This document shows positions 44,403-55,150 of a stretch of DNA of 64,000 bases, piece by piece (positions within the stretch are counted from its first letter, which is position 1; every line of letters begins with the position of its first letter). The position numbers and the translations under genes are program-made. The DNA comes from Vanrija pseudolonga (taxonomy: Eukaryota > Basidiomycota > Tremellomycetes > Trichosporonales > Trichosporonaceae). Location: NCBI RefSeq assembly GCF_020906515.1, contig NC_085855.1, forward strand, positions 1,984,001-2,048,000, written 5' to 3'. The notes beneath the pieces are model-generated. The model searched no databases and was not told the DNA's origin. It saw only the letters and a list, made by a program, of their open reading frames with translations.

Positions 44403-45288
44403 CTAGTACCGTGCGCGGTCTGGGCCCCAACCGCCGTCGTCGCGTCCGCCAGTGCCACGGCTACGCGCGCCTCCTGGTGTCCAGCCGAGCTCGGCAGCCT
44501 CGGGGCCGTCACCACCGCCGTTGCCCAGCTTTGACCGCCGTGAGACGCGCTGGCTGGCGTGTACCGACGAGACGAGCGACTTGGTCGGGTGGCACAGGTG
44601 CATGAAGTTGCAGAAGCTGCGAGTGTTGTCAGTAACATTCCTTGCCAAAGCCGCGTCCCACTCACCCTTCGCGCTTGCACTCGCCCAGCTCGTTCTGGCG
44701 ACAGCACGCCTCACGGAAGTCGCTCACGGGCGACAGCTCGGCGTGCAGAGGCCGCATGCCGTACCATCGGTTGTTGAGCATGTCGACGGCCTTGCCGGCC
44801 TCGGCCTCCCACTCGTACCGCACGTAGACATTGCCCTCGAGGTGGTCGCCGACATTGTCGCAGACGTGCATCTCTTGCACATTGCCGTACTTGCAGAGCT
44901 CGCTGAGGGGTTAGCTGGGAACCACTCCGTGAACGACAGCAAACTCACATGAAGAAGTCCTCGTAGAAACGGTCAAAGTCGGCCTGCAGCTCCTCCTTGC
45001 TCATACTTGCGCCTTCTGGCGTGTGCGCAGGGTTGTTGTAGACGTTGGGAAGGAGGACGGTCTGAGAGAAGTTGGGCTTGATGTGTTTTCTGGGAGAGTG
45101 AGTTGTTGCCCAAATCTAGCCGCGGCTCAACTCACCTGGAGCAGCGGTCACCATGCCTGCAGGCGCCGATCTTGAGGTAAAAGGAGCAGTTGACACGGTC
45201 CTGCTCAGTGCCGCTGATGAGGTTAGCGAGGGAAGGACGCGAAGGGGAAGGGGACTACCCACTAGATGTGGGCGAGATGAGACGCCAT
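44403..45288 (-). CDS. U2AF1: U2 snRNP auxiliary factor small subunit (U2AF35)
   Basis: Recognises the AG at 3' splice sites with the large subunit. 231 residues, exons 45263-45288 (26 nt), 45136-45213, 44949-45089, 44666-44902 and 44403-44616. [20 protein letters not shown] opens the protein. First CCCH finger: [22 protein letters not shown] with [18 protein letters not shown] and [15 protein letters not shown]. Second CCCH finger: [20 protein letters not shown]. The tail is glycine/arginine-rich ([18 protein letters not shown]) with no clear RS domain. Its presence agrees with AG-dependent splicing in this intron-rich genome. Confidence 0.97.
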
Positions 45289-45700
45289 GTTCGGCTGTGT
45301 GTTGCTGTAGCTCGGGGGGCTGTGTAGCTTCGTTTTAGGATTCTGAATATGCTGTGTGATGAATGCTATCCGGTGCGATGTTGCTTGCGACCGATTGATG
45401 AGTGATTGTTGATAAGATCAAGAAAGTCGAGAAGTGTGTCTGCTGATAACTTGTTGTTCTGTGCAATCGATCAACGTCACTTCCACTCCGCCAGCACCTT
45501 CCTTGTGCCACACGCTGACTAATCCCGCTTCCGGCCTCCCAGCACAGCTTTCCCACGGTAGTCGCCCCCTTGGCCTTGGCTGCGCCACCCGGCAACGTCA
45601 CTCCACCTACGCAGCGCGCTGTGCGCAATGCTGCAATGATGCAAGCCGCTGGAACAACAATCTCATCACCAACCTTCAATCACACCCATACCACACAACC
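45289..45700. promoter_or_regulatory. Divergent promoter, U2AF1 / SEC17
   Basis: 412 bases between outward-facing starts, with lower GC near 45330-45460. Presumed bidirectional promoter; no specific element identified. Confidence 0.45.
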
Positions 45701-46769
45701 ATGGCAACACGCGGTGACGACTTGTTTGCAAAGGCCGAGAAGAAGGCAAAGTCCTCAACAGGATGGTTTAGCTCGTCGAGCTCAAAATGGGAGGACGCCG
45801 GCGACCTCTTCCAGCAGGTAGGTGTGGAGGGGAACGGCGTGGACGACGACGCGGCGGCCGAGGCGGAGCCAGCACAGCACGGCCCCCACCAGTCAATGTA
45901 AACACTGTACTTACACAAAACTCAGGCCGGAAACGCGTACAAGGTCGACGGACGCTGGACCGAGTCGGGCAAGGCGTTTGAGCGCGAGGCCGACTGCCGA
46001 CTCCAGGCGGGTGAGAAGAACGATGCGATGAACGCGTTCCACAACGCCGCCAAGAGCTACAAGAAGAACGACCCTGCGGGTGAGTTGAGGTCATGGAGCA
46101 TTGGAATGCAAGCTCACGTCCCTAGCGGCTGTCAACGCCCTCCACGCCACCATCAAGCTCATCATTGAGGCTGGCAACTTTAGGCAGGCGGCCGACCGCG
46201 AGAAGGAGATTGCCACCATCTACGCCCAGGACGGCTACGATATTGCCAAGGCGCGCGACAGCTTCCAGCGCGCTGGTGACTGGTACAAGCAGGAGGACGC
46301 CAATGCGTGAGTGGAGCTGGATGTTGTGTGACATGGCCAAGCTCACCACATCAGCACCGCCAACCAGTGCTACCAGCAGGCGGCCGAGCTCTCGGCCGAC
46401 CTGGGCGACTACCAGCGCTCGGTCGAGCTGTACACGACTGTCGCCGACTGGTCGCTCACGTCGCCCCTGACAAAGTACTCGGTCAAGGAGTACTGGCTGA
46501 GGGCGGTGCTGGCCGCCATGGCGACGGGCGACCTCGTGCTCGCGCAGCGCCTGCTCGACACGTTTGCCCAGAAGGACGTCACGTTCCCGTCTACCCGCGA
46601 GGCCAAGTTTGCCAAGGAGATTGTCGACTCGTGCGAGGAGGCCGACGTCGAGCGCTACACGGCCGCAGTGTACCAGTACGACCAGGTGACCAAGCTCGAC
46701 AACTGGAAGACGAGCGTCCTGCTGCGCATCAAGAAGGCGCTCGAGGACGACGACAGCGGTCTCACTTAG
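45701..46769 (+). CDS. SEC17: Alpha-SNAP
   Basis: Adaptor that recruits the NSF/Sec18 ATPase to SNARE complexes for disassembly after membrane fusion. 288 residues, typical of the family, exons 45701-45817, 45926-46079, 46126-46306 and 46355-46769. All-helical TPR-like repeats are visible: FAKAEKKAKSSTGWFSSSSS with the membrane-touching loop, AGNAYKVDGRWTESGKAFE, IKLIIEAGNFRQAADREKEI, AGDWYKQEDANA, and a C-terminal NWKTSVLLRIKKALEDDDSG that stimulates the ATPase. Confidence 0.96.
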
Positions 46770-47006
46770 GGGCATAGAGGATGTGGTTCGTGTTTCTTCG
46801 AGCTGCGTGCCTGTGTATTTGTAGAGGGGCATGCAGTGTTGGGCTAGAGAGGTGTGTAGGGTTGGGTCAGGAGCTGGGTTCTGATGGGATCGACCGGAGT
46901 TGTGCGTTCGTGCTCGTTAGAGAGCCAGCCTCACATGACTTCAACCCGCCACCCCAGGCTGCACCTCGTCATGCCCTATGAGATGCTGCATATGCTGTAA
47001 TCTGCT

Positions 47007-47911
47007 CTATGATGACTTGGTGGGCTCGGCAGCGTCGGCCGCTGGCTCAGCGGCAGGCGCCTTCTCCACCTTTTCGGCCTTGGCCTCGACCTTGGCGTCG
47101 ACCTTCTCAACCTTCTCAACCTTCTCGGCGCTCTCAACCTTCTCCTCCGCCTTCTTCGCCTCGACCACCTCGGGCTCCTTGGCCTCGGGGGCAGCCACGA
47201 CCTTGGGCTCGTCCTCAAACTCGAGGCCCTGGCTCAAGGCCTTGACAATCTCGGCGGTGGCCTTCTCGAGCTCGGTCTCGTCCTTGCCCTTGACCTGGCC
47301 CTGGAGGTCGGCCATCTCGCCGCGGGCAAAGCCAAACTCGACAAACTCGTGGACGTAGGCCTTGATGCCGACGCCGGCGATGCCGTTGCGCCGCAGGTAG
47401 CGGAGGTAGAGGTCGACGACCTCGCGCTCCGTGTCGAACACCTTGATGGTGCGGCGGTGCGTCATGCGCTCAAAGTTTTCCTGGGCCTTCTTGTGGACGA
47501 AGGGCGACTTGAGCACCGTCGTGAGCTCCTTGGTGGTCGGGAGACGCGCGATGCCCGACGTCGGGATACGGAGCGACTTGGCAGTGTGTGCCGCAAACTC
47601 GGAGTAGAGGTCGAGGTTGGCCGGGTGGTGCGCGCGCAGATGGATGGTCGCGACGTGGATGCCGTGCGAGGTGGGGACGGGCTTGAGCTTGGGGAAGTTC
47701 AGAATGCCCTGATCGCTGATGAGCACAACGGGGTCGCTGTTGGCATTGGCAGCCGCGACGGACGAGCTGGGCTAGGTTAGTGGTGCGCGCGAGCAGCGAG
47801 CAGCTCCGCCTCGACTCACGAGGCGCGCGATGATGTTGATGCAATGGCCGAGGGGCGGGCGGTGCGGGCCAGTGCACCGATGCTGCCCATGACGCGGTTT
47901 GAAGCGGCCAT
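47007..47911 (-). CDS. RSM10: Mitochondrial ribosomal protein uS10m with long C-terminal tail
   Basis: Small-subunit mitoribosomal protein. 283 residues, exons 47820-47911 and 47007-47766. A basic presequence (GALARTARPSAIASTSSRAS) leads into the S10 fold: HGIHVATIHLRAHHPANLDL, GIARLPTTKELTTVLKSPFV, HKKAQENFERMTHRRTIK and LRYLRRNGIAGVGIKAYVHE. The acceptor is the CCCAG at 47767-47771; the earlier CCTAG gives the wrong frame. After the domain a tail of about 100 residues is rich in E, K, A and V with KVEKVEK-type repeats. The tail is longer than in most uS10m proteins and looks like a disordered or coiled extension. Confidence 0.92.
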
Positions 47912-48690
47912 GGTGGGTTTTGTTGTTATTGTTGTTATCGACCTCGATGCGATAGAGTTGCTCGTGACCGGCGCCTGCGTGCAAAGAAAGTCGAGCAGCA
48001 AGCAGTAGCTGCCGAACTTGGCTGCACGACTTTGCGATCGGATGATGCCGTAGTGGCCATAAATGTCCCCCCTAGTTAAACACGTGGTGGTGTTCAATAT
48101 TCCATATACGGGCGGAATGTACCTATCAGGCGGTTGATCTTGCGGGTGGCGGCCGGATGGCTGCGGTGGGCTTGTGGGGAGGCGCTTACGGCTTGTGTGG
48201 GGAAAAGGCAGGAAGGCGGGGGGCGGGAAGCGTTTGAAGTGCGGCAAGTCAGGTGTTTGCCATGTCAGCCCATGTCAGGTGAGGGCACCACGCCAGCAGG
48301 ACGCAGGAAAAGCAAAGTAAGTCGCAATCTCACCAGTCGCGGTTAGCGGCCATCGTTTCGCCTTTATTTGGCTTTGGGCCGAAGCAAAGGGCGGAAGGAC
48401 GAGGCAGCATGACAGGACAAGGTCCAGGACAAGAGTAGACCATCAAGAGGCCAGCAAGGCCAGACAAGGCCGCCGCCGTCCTCGTCGTCGTACGCACGGC
48501 GGCACGGCACTCACTGCACAGGCCCATGCTTCGTCGGACGACTTTGGACTCATTCCGCTTTTATAGCTCGATCTCGTCACCCCCCGAGCACAACCCGCCC
48601 GCACACCCCCAACACAGTAGTAGACTTGTGTGTGTGTGTGCATACACACAACCACACAGTCACTCTCTCACTCTAGTCGTCGTCGACGCC
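47912..48690. promoter_or_regulatory. Divergent promoter, RSM10 / membrane protein
   Basis: 779 bases between outward-facing starts. Has a TGTGTGTGTGTG tract near 48630 just upstream of the + gene. No gene supported. Confidence 0.45.
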
Positions 48691-50255
48691 ATGAGCAACG
48701 ACACTCCAGCGCCCATCCCAGTGCCCCCTCCGGTGCCCCCACCACCAGAGAAGGGGCGCAAGCCGCTGTCGCCCCTCAAGCGTGTGGGCAACCGCCTCAC
48801 AAAGAAGCCGCCCAAAGTACCACCCAAACCTCCACCCAAGGACAGTGCAGACTCGAGCCCAACCAGCCCCGTATCAGAGTCGCCGTCAACGCCCAGGTCA
48901 CCACTGCTGTTCACCCCGCCGGCACACATTGCAGAACAGCTCGCCGCCGCCCAGGCCACCGCCGCCGTCCACGTCGAGAAGATTGAGACGTCCATGACCA
49001 TGGTTGCTGATACCCTCGGCGGGGTGAGTTGCCAGTGACACGCTAGATTACTTGTTTTGGGGCACTAACGTACTCGGCCAGTACGACAAGCTCAATGGCA
49101 TGGTATGTGGTTGTGTCTTTGTTGCCGCCGCAAGCTCACCCCCAATCCCCCAGATTGCGCTATACAACCCTTCGCTATACGTGTTCGCCACGCAGAGCTA
49201 CCTGAGCATCACGCCGCTGCTCAACCAGCCGGCAAAGCTCATGTTTGCGCTGGTATTCCTCACAATCGTGGCAATGTACGATACCCGGTCGTGGCCGTGG
49301 CCGTGGTGCGTGTGCTGCAGTAGCTGACCGAACCGAACCGCAGGGCCGTGCCAGTGCTCGCCATTCCGATATCGTTTGTCGCACGCAATCTGGGGCACTA
49401 CTACCTGTTATTCACCGCTCGCACGATCCTCCGCACTGGTCTCACCGCCGCCCCACCATATGTCAAGGGCACGCTTGTGGTCATGGTGCTGTCCGCGGCG
49501 GTGCACCTCATCCCGCCAGCCGTCTTCGACCTGCGTTACCACTTTGGCGCCCTGTGGGCCTTTTCAATCCCCGCCATTCTATTTATCACGCCGACGCCGG
49601 TTAGTCCACTCGCCGGACTGATAGCAGAGTATGGCGAAACGCACCTCCGTGCCGCGCTCGCAAAGATTGATCTCCCCTTCAAGATTATCGCCGACAGATC
49701 GACGCAGGTGGGTGGTCGGCTTGTTGTGCATGGGGCGCATCGCACGACACAGCTGACTTACCTCCAGGCGATCATTGCCGCTGCCGCCATCGGCGGGTTA
49801 TTGTGAGTGACCAGTGTGCGTGGGGCAGGACTGCCACTAACAAACTCAGTTACATCGGTTATCTAGGCCACATCGCCGCCTACGTTCTCACGTTTGCGCT
49901 GCTCATGGCTCAAACGCTCCAAGTCTTTGGCACACCTGAAGCCGCCGTACCCCCCGAGGCCGCGCTCGAGGGCCTCCACCTCCAATTGGTCGGCTGCCAC
50001 AGTCTTATCGCAATGTGGGGTTGGCGCACCATCACCTCGGCCATCGAGGAGCTCGAGATTCCTCCCTTCTTCTCGCTCAGAGGCCTCATTGTCCACTATG
50101 TCCCAACCTACTACCTCTGGATCACTCTCCTTTTCGTCGCTATGGTCGCGACCACACCTGAACATAACGAAACCGTAAGTTGTCACGCGAGGCGATATAT
50201 CTGACATCACCAGCACATTACGACCTGGTATGCCCAAATCCTCACAAAGTTTTAA
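48691..50255 (+). CDS. Multi-pass membrane protein of unknown function
   Basis: 423 residues, seven exons: 48691-49023, 49082-49102 (21 nt), 49154-49305, 49344-49707, 49768-49802 (35 nt), 49850-50174 and 50214-50255. A proline/lysine-rich cytosolic N-terminus (PPPVPPPPEKGRKPLSPLKR) is followed by about eight hydrophobic segments, for example KLMFALVFLTIVAMY, VLAIPISFVA, GTLVVMVLSAAVHLIPP, LWAFSIPAILFI and YYLWITLLFVAMVA. No transporter or enzyme signature recognised. Introns keep frame throughout, so it is a real gene. The donor at 49306 (GTGCGT) was chosen over 49303. Confidence 0.8.
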
Positions 50256-50408
50256 TCCTGTTGTTCCTCCCCCTTTTTATAACACCTACCTTTTATAACA
50301 CATATCACTGGGCCTATTAACACCACCACTACACCCCTTACACCAAATATACCGTGTCCTGTAACACCCCTGGAATGTCATGTCTATGCATATTGCACCG
50401 CCTACAAA

Positions 50409-52382
50409 TTACATGCGCTCAATGGGGGTGAGCGAGAGGATCTTCATGGCCGAGTTGAGGACAGAGCGGATCTGGATGAAGAGGAACAGGCGTGCCTGTG
50501 CCTCGGCCTCGGAGGCACCAGAGACCTTGATGGTCTCCCAGGCCGAACCGACGAGGTGGGACAGACGGAAGCACCAGCCAACAATCGTCGAAGGCTCACG
50601 GAACTTGAGCGCGTTCTTGACGGCCTCGGGGTACAGGGCAAGGTGGTAGATGATCTCGGCAATCTTGGGGTCGTTGAGGATGGAAACGTTAATCTCGTCG
50701 GCAGAGTCGACAACGTGGACATTGGGGTTCTTGCGCTGAACCGAGCAGAGACGAACGTGCGAGTACTGGATGAAAGGTCCAAAGTCGCCCTCAAACGACG
50801 TGCAACGCTTGATGTCAAAGGTGTAGTCGCCACCACGCTTGCCGGTCATGTCTTGAATCTTGACGGCAGTCGAGCCAATGATGGCCGAGGTTCCCTCGGG
50901 GTCCTCGACCTGGGCGTACTTCTGCTCGTTGCTCTTCATCTGCTCGTGCATGGCGTCCTTGGCGTCGGACAGAATGTCGGACAGGAAGACGACGGTACCC
51001 TTACGGGTCGACATGCCGTGGACCATGCCAAAGGTGATGTGCTCAATCTTGCCAGCAGTCTCCTCGCCCATGAGCTCGAGCGTCTTGTTGAGCTGCTTGA
51101 AGTGGAACTCCTGCTGCTTGGCAGTGATGATGATGTGGTGGTCGAACTTGTAGTCGCGGTACTTGTCGTACGCGCCTCCGAGATCACGGGTGAGGTAGAT
51201 GGTAGTGCCGTCGGCCTTGCGGATAATAGCCTTGTCCATCTTGAACTTTGTCAAGTCGACAAGGAGCGCACCGCGGTCCTCGCAGGTGAGGCCCTTCTCC
51301 TCGCAGATCTTGATGGCACGCTGCATCGACTCGGGCGAAACCATCGACTCGCCCCAGTAGACGTCAAAGTGGACGTTGAGGGTGGCGTACGTCTCCTTGA
51401 GCTTGTCAATCGACAGCTCACGGAAGCGGCTCCACTGGGCAAGAGCCTTGGGGTCACCGTCCTCCATGGCCTTGAAGACACGCTTGGCCTGGGCGTGGAT
51501 GGTGTTGTCGGCGTCAACCTTCTCGCCGGCGTTGAAGCGGGCCTTCTCAGCGTCATTGTCCTTGTTGATGGCAACGTAGACCTCGAACAGGTGGTGGATG
51601 GGATCGGCGAGGAGCTTGGCCTCGTCTCCGTACTTGTCGAAACCAATGGACAGGAGACCGTACTGGGTTCCCCAGTCACCGAGGTAGTTGAGGCGGGTGA
51701 CCTTCCAGCCCTGAGTCTCGTGCAGGTTGCAGATAACAGCGCCGATAATGGTCGAACGGAGGTGGCCAGCGTGGAAGGGCTTGGCAATGTTGGGCGACGA
51801 GAAGTCGACGAGGAGGTGCTTGCCCTTGGCCTCGTCGGTGGTACCGTAGGCCTCAGTCTTGGCCTCGGGGTTGGCCTCAGCCGCCTTGGACATGCGGTTG
51901 ACGGTTTGGAGGATGTGGTAGGTGAACGACTCCTGGCTGTGGGGTGTGTCAGCGTCGCCCGCTGCAGCAGCTCAGCACCGCGTCTCGTCAAACTTACTTG
52001 AACTGGAACATCAAGAAAGCGCCCATCTGCTTGACCTCGGAGAGGTAGTTGTCGGGCTTGAACTGTGACCGTTGTCAGTGGCACATCGCAGTGGAGCCCG
52101 CGCGCCGCGCTATGACAGCCCGTGTTTTTTACGCACCACATCGAGGACCTTCTTGGCCCACTCGTCGGGCTTGCCCTTCTTAAAACGGGGAATAGCAACG
52201 GCGAGGTCGGCACCCTTCTTGCCCGTGTCGACGCCGGCAAAGATCTTTTCAGGCGTCTCGTCCCATGCCTCGGCGACGACCTTGGCGACGGCGGCCTTGA
52301 ACTGCTCGATGGGGACGCGGGTGTAGTCGACCCCTGGGATCTGGGGGACAGGGGTAAGCTCGTAGGATTTTCCTGGCGCCAT
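50409..52382 (-). CDS. RRS1: Arginyl-tRNA synthetase, class I
   Basis: Charges tRNA-Arg. 612 residues, exons 52137-52382, 51998-52062 and 50409-51936. Signature HIGH variant in SSPNIAKPFHAGHLRSTII; KMSKS-equivalent in FGMVHGMSTRKGTVVFL; NYLGDWGTQYGLLSIGFDKY; DALR anticodon domain ending LNSAMKILSLTPIERM, the standard C-terminus. The N-terminal additional domain is short. No mitochondrial presequence is obvious; a single gene could serve both compartments only through an alternative start, which I cannot show. Confidence 0.97.
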
Positions 52383-52826
52383 CGTGGTGGTGGAGTAGCG
52401 GGTGGTGGTGGTGGCGAGAGGAGGGGAGATGCGCGAGATAGTATTAGATTGGCCGGAGATTGGCGGGAGGAAAGAGGGAAGGCGCGACGCGAGGGTGGGA
52501 CGACGTGCGATGCGGCCGAGCGTTAGGCGAGCGAGCGACAGACGCTGAATGGTGCTGGCGCTGATGTGGGTTGTTTTTGAAGCGCAAGAGTGATGCGCTG
52601 TGAGTATTGTTTGTGGTTAAAAGACGAAGTTGAACGAGTCGCAGCTGTGTCGCTCGCTCTGTTCCACCTCGTCGATTTCAGGATTTCGAGTAGGACAAGG
52701 AAAGTTGGGATTGGCAGTCACGTGACTATGTCTCACCCGAGTCGGATAACGATCCCCGGAGCGGCGAGTGATGGCGATTGATTGCTGATGAGCAATGCGA
52801 CTTGTGCTGACAACTCCACATCGGCA
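52383..52826. promoter_or_regulatory. Divergent promoter, RRS1 / NRK1
   Basis: 444 bases between outward-facing starts. AT-richer near 52610-52700, with CACGTGAC (E-box-like) near 52720. No gene seen. Confidence 0.45.
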
Positions 52827-53769
52827 ATGACAACGGCGACGAGCAAGGCGAGCAAGACACGGGTGATCCTCGTCGGCGTGGGGTGAGTGTCGCGTGTGTG
52901 CGTGGCAGTGGCCGTGCTCACACACCCAGGGGCGCAAGCTGCGCCGGCAAGACGTCGCTCGCGAAGCATCTGCGGAGACTGCTCTCGCCGCACGCGGTCC
53001 TGCTGCACATGGACGACTTTGCGCCGGCCTCGGAAGACGTGCCCATCTCGAAAGAGCACGGCATCCAGGACTGGGACGACCCCGAGACGTGTATCCTGTG
53101 GCCCAAGGCGCGCGCCGCCATCGCGCAGATCAAGAAGACGGGCCACCTGCCGCCGGGGCACACGAGCAACGACCACCTCAACCAGCTGAGCGCGGTCGGC
53201 ATCGAGCCCGAGGCCGAGGCGTACTGGACGGCCGAGCTGCGCCGCGTCGCCGATGACAGCGCCGCGCGCGGCGAGGACATTGTGTGGGTGCTCATCGACG
53301 GCTTTGTGCTCTACTACGACGCCGAGGTGGCGTCGCTGCTGGATGTCAAGCTGTTCGTCCAGGTGCCGTACGACGTGCTCAAGGCGCGGCGGGAGAAGCG
53401 GTCGACGTATGCGCTGCAGAGTGAGTGGTGTGGCGTGGGGGCGGCTGGCGCCGCGACAGCCGCCCACACGAATACCATCACGGCGCAACGCCCGCTAACA
53501 CGCCCCCAGACCCCGACTCGATCGGCGAGGTGTGGACCGACCCGCCAAACTATTTCGACAACATAGTGTACCCGGGCTACCTCAAGGCCCACGCGCACCT
53601 CTTCGCCAACGGCGACGTGGAGCACGGCGCCCTGCTCCCCGGTACGGGGATCACGGTGCTCCGGCCTGGCGAGGGCGTGCCGGGCATGACGAAGATCGTG
53701 TCGCAGGCGTGCGAGGTGCTCGTTGAGGATGTCAAGGACGGGAAGAAGGTGTTTGTCGAGGCGGCGTAG
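52827..53769 (+). CDS. NRK1: Nicotinamide riboside kinase
   Basis: Phosphorylates nicotinamide riboside to NMN in NAD+ salvage; may also accept nicotinic acid riboside. 268 residues, exons 52827-52882, 52930-53420 and 53510-53769. Walker A loop VGVGGASCAGKTSLAK is split by intron 1. HMDDFAP carries the substrate-binding aspartates; DWDDPE follows; LIDGFVLYYD and a lid with KARREKRSTYAL complete the kinase. EVWTDPPNYFDNIVYPGYLK is the conserved NRK C-terminal motif. Slightly longer than yeast Nrk1 (240). Confidence 0.95.
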
Positions 53770-53845
53770 ATTAGACGGAGACGGAGACCAGTACAGAAGA
53801 AGATACATAGATGCGAGTGTCTTGCAGCAGTGGAGCAGCAAGAGT

Positions 53846-54912
53846 CTAGTCGTTGTCGCTGTCGGCGACGACGAGCAGCGACGACATGCGCCCGGCATGC
53901 AGCGCGAGTACCCTGCCGTCGACAGGCACTCTGGTCCACGCGTCGGCTCTGGGCCCCTCGAGCCCGAGCTGCCCAAACGCGTCTGGCGTGAGCGACTCGA
54001 CCAGCAAACAGGACTTACTATCCCCGCGGGCCCACACGGCGCCGGCGTCGACGAGGACGAGCTCGAACCCCCCCCCGAGGGCGAGGTCGGCTACCTCGTC
54101 GTCACCGTCGCCGTCGTCATCCCCCGCCTCCTCCTCGTCCCCAACCCCACCCCCACGCACACGCACAACCTCGACCCCACCAAGAGCGTCCAGCACGAAC
54201 CCCTCCCCCGCGGCGCTGATCGCCGCGAACCGATTCCCAGGGGCGCCAGACACGCGCTCCACGCCGAGTCCCTCGAACGCGTCGAGGACGACGAGGCGCG
54301 GCTCCGCGCCGGAGCCAGAGCCGCCGCGCGCGTCGAAGACGAGCTCGAGGACGTGTGCGCCAGAGAGGAGGAGCACACGCGCCTCGCTCGCTGCGAGGGT
54401 CACTTCGTCGTGCAGGAAGGGATGGGACAGCCGCACGCCGTTCGTGCCGGTGTACAGGTCGGGGAGGGAGGGGAAGCGGTGTACGCCGTCGCCGCCTGGC
54501 GTCGGTCAGCTTGCCATGCCATGCCGCGCGACTCACGCCGGAATGCCACCGCCGGGCCAAGATCCGTCGCCACGACGTCGTCCCATTCCACCCCCGAGGC
54601 TGCGAAGTCCGGGGGGAGGTGTATTCTCCGCTGTGAGAGCACTGCTACGGGCCGGTCGTGCGTCTTGATCACGCGCGATATTGGCCTGTCGAATGCCTTG
54701 AGCGTGCCAACGAGCGGGTCGTCGCCCCACGCTGTTATTGTCGGCGGCGTGGACGACAAGCTCGGTCTCGACGCAACAGTGCACGTCCAGTCGTGGTGCA
54801 GGATGTTGTCGGCGCGCCCGATATCCGTTGGCGTGCCCAGCGTTGGCTTGGCGCCAGTACGCGCGTCGAGGGCGTGGCAGATGTTGTTGCCTAGCGCTAT
54901 GAGCCGCGGCAT
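53846..54912 (-). CDS. ATS1: RCC1-like beta-propeller, Ats1/Kti13 type
   Basis: 341 residues, exons 54537-54912 and 53846-54495. Seven weak RCC1-like repeats: LIALGNNICHALD, ITAWGDDPLVGTL, VAFRRGDGVHRFPSLPDL and a C-terminal GAVWARGDSK...AFGQLGLEGP, the most typical RCC1 blade. Ats1/Kti13 binds Kti11/Dph3 and supports Elongator-dependent tRNA wobble modification and diphthamide synthesis. The length matches yeast Ats1 (333). Assignment rests on layout and size, so other RCC1-fold proteins remain possible. Only 76 bases separate its stop from that of NRK1. Confidence 0.75.
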
Positions 54913-55150
54913 GGACGATGCGTTGTTGATGTGGTGGTCGTCGAAAGTGGAGGTGGTTCAATGACAGAAGTCAGTACCTCATCAATTGACCTTCGGCCGT
55001 TCGCTTCGCTCACGGCCTCACGCCCGCTCACGTCCGCACAACCCAAGATACATACACTCTACACTACAGTACACGGATAGTACAGGATAGTCCGAGATCG
55101 TGTGTGGATAGATATTAACCCATCGTGTGTGGCTATTAACGCAATGACTC

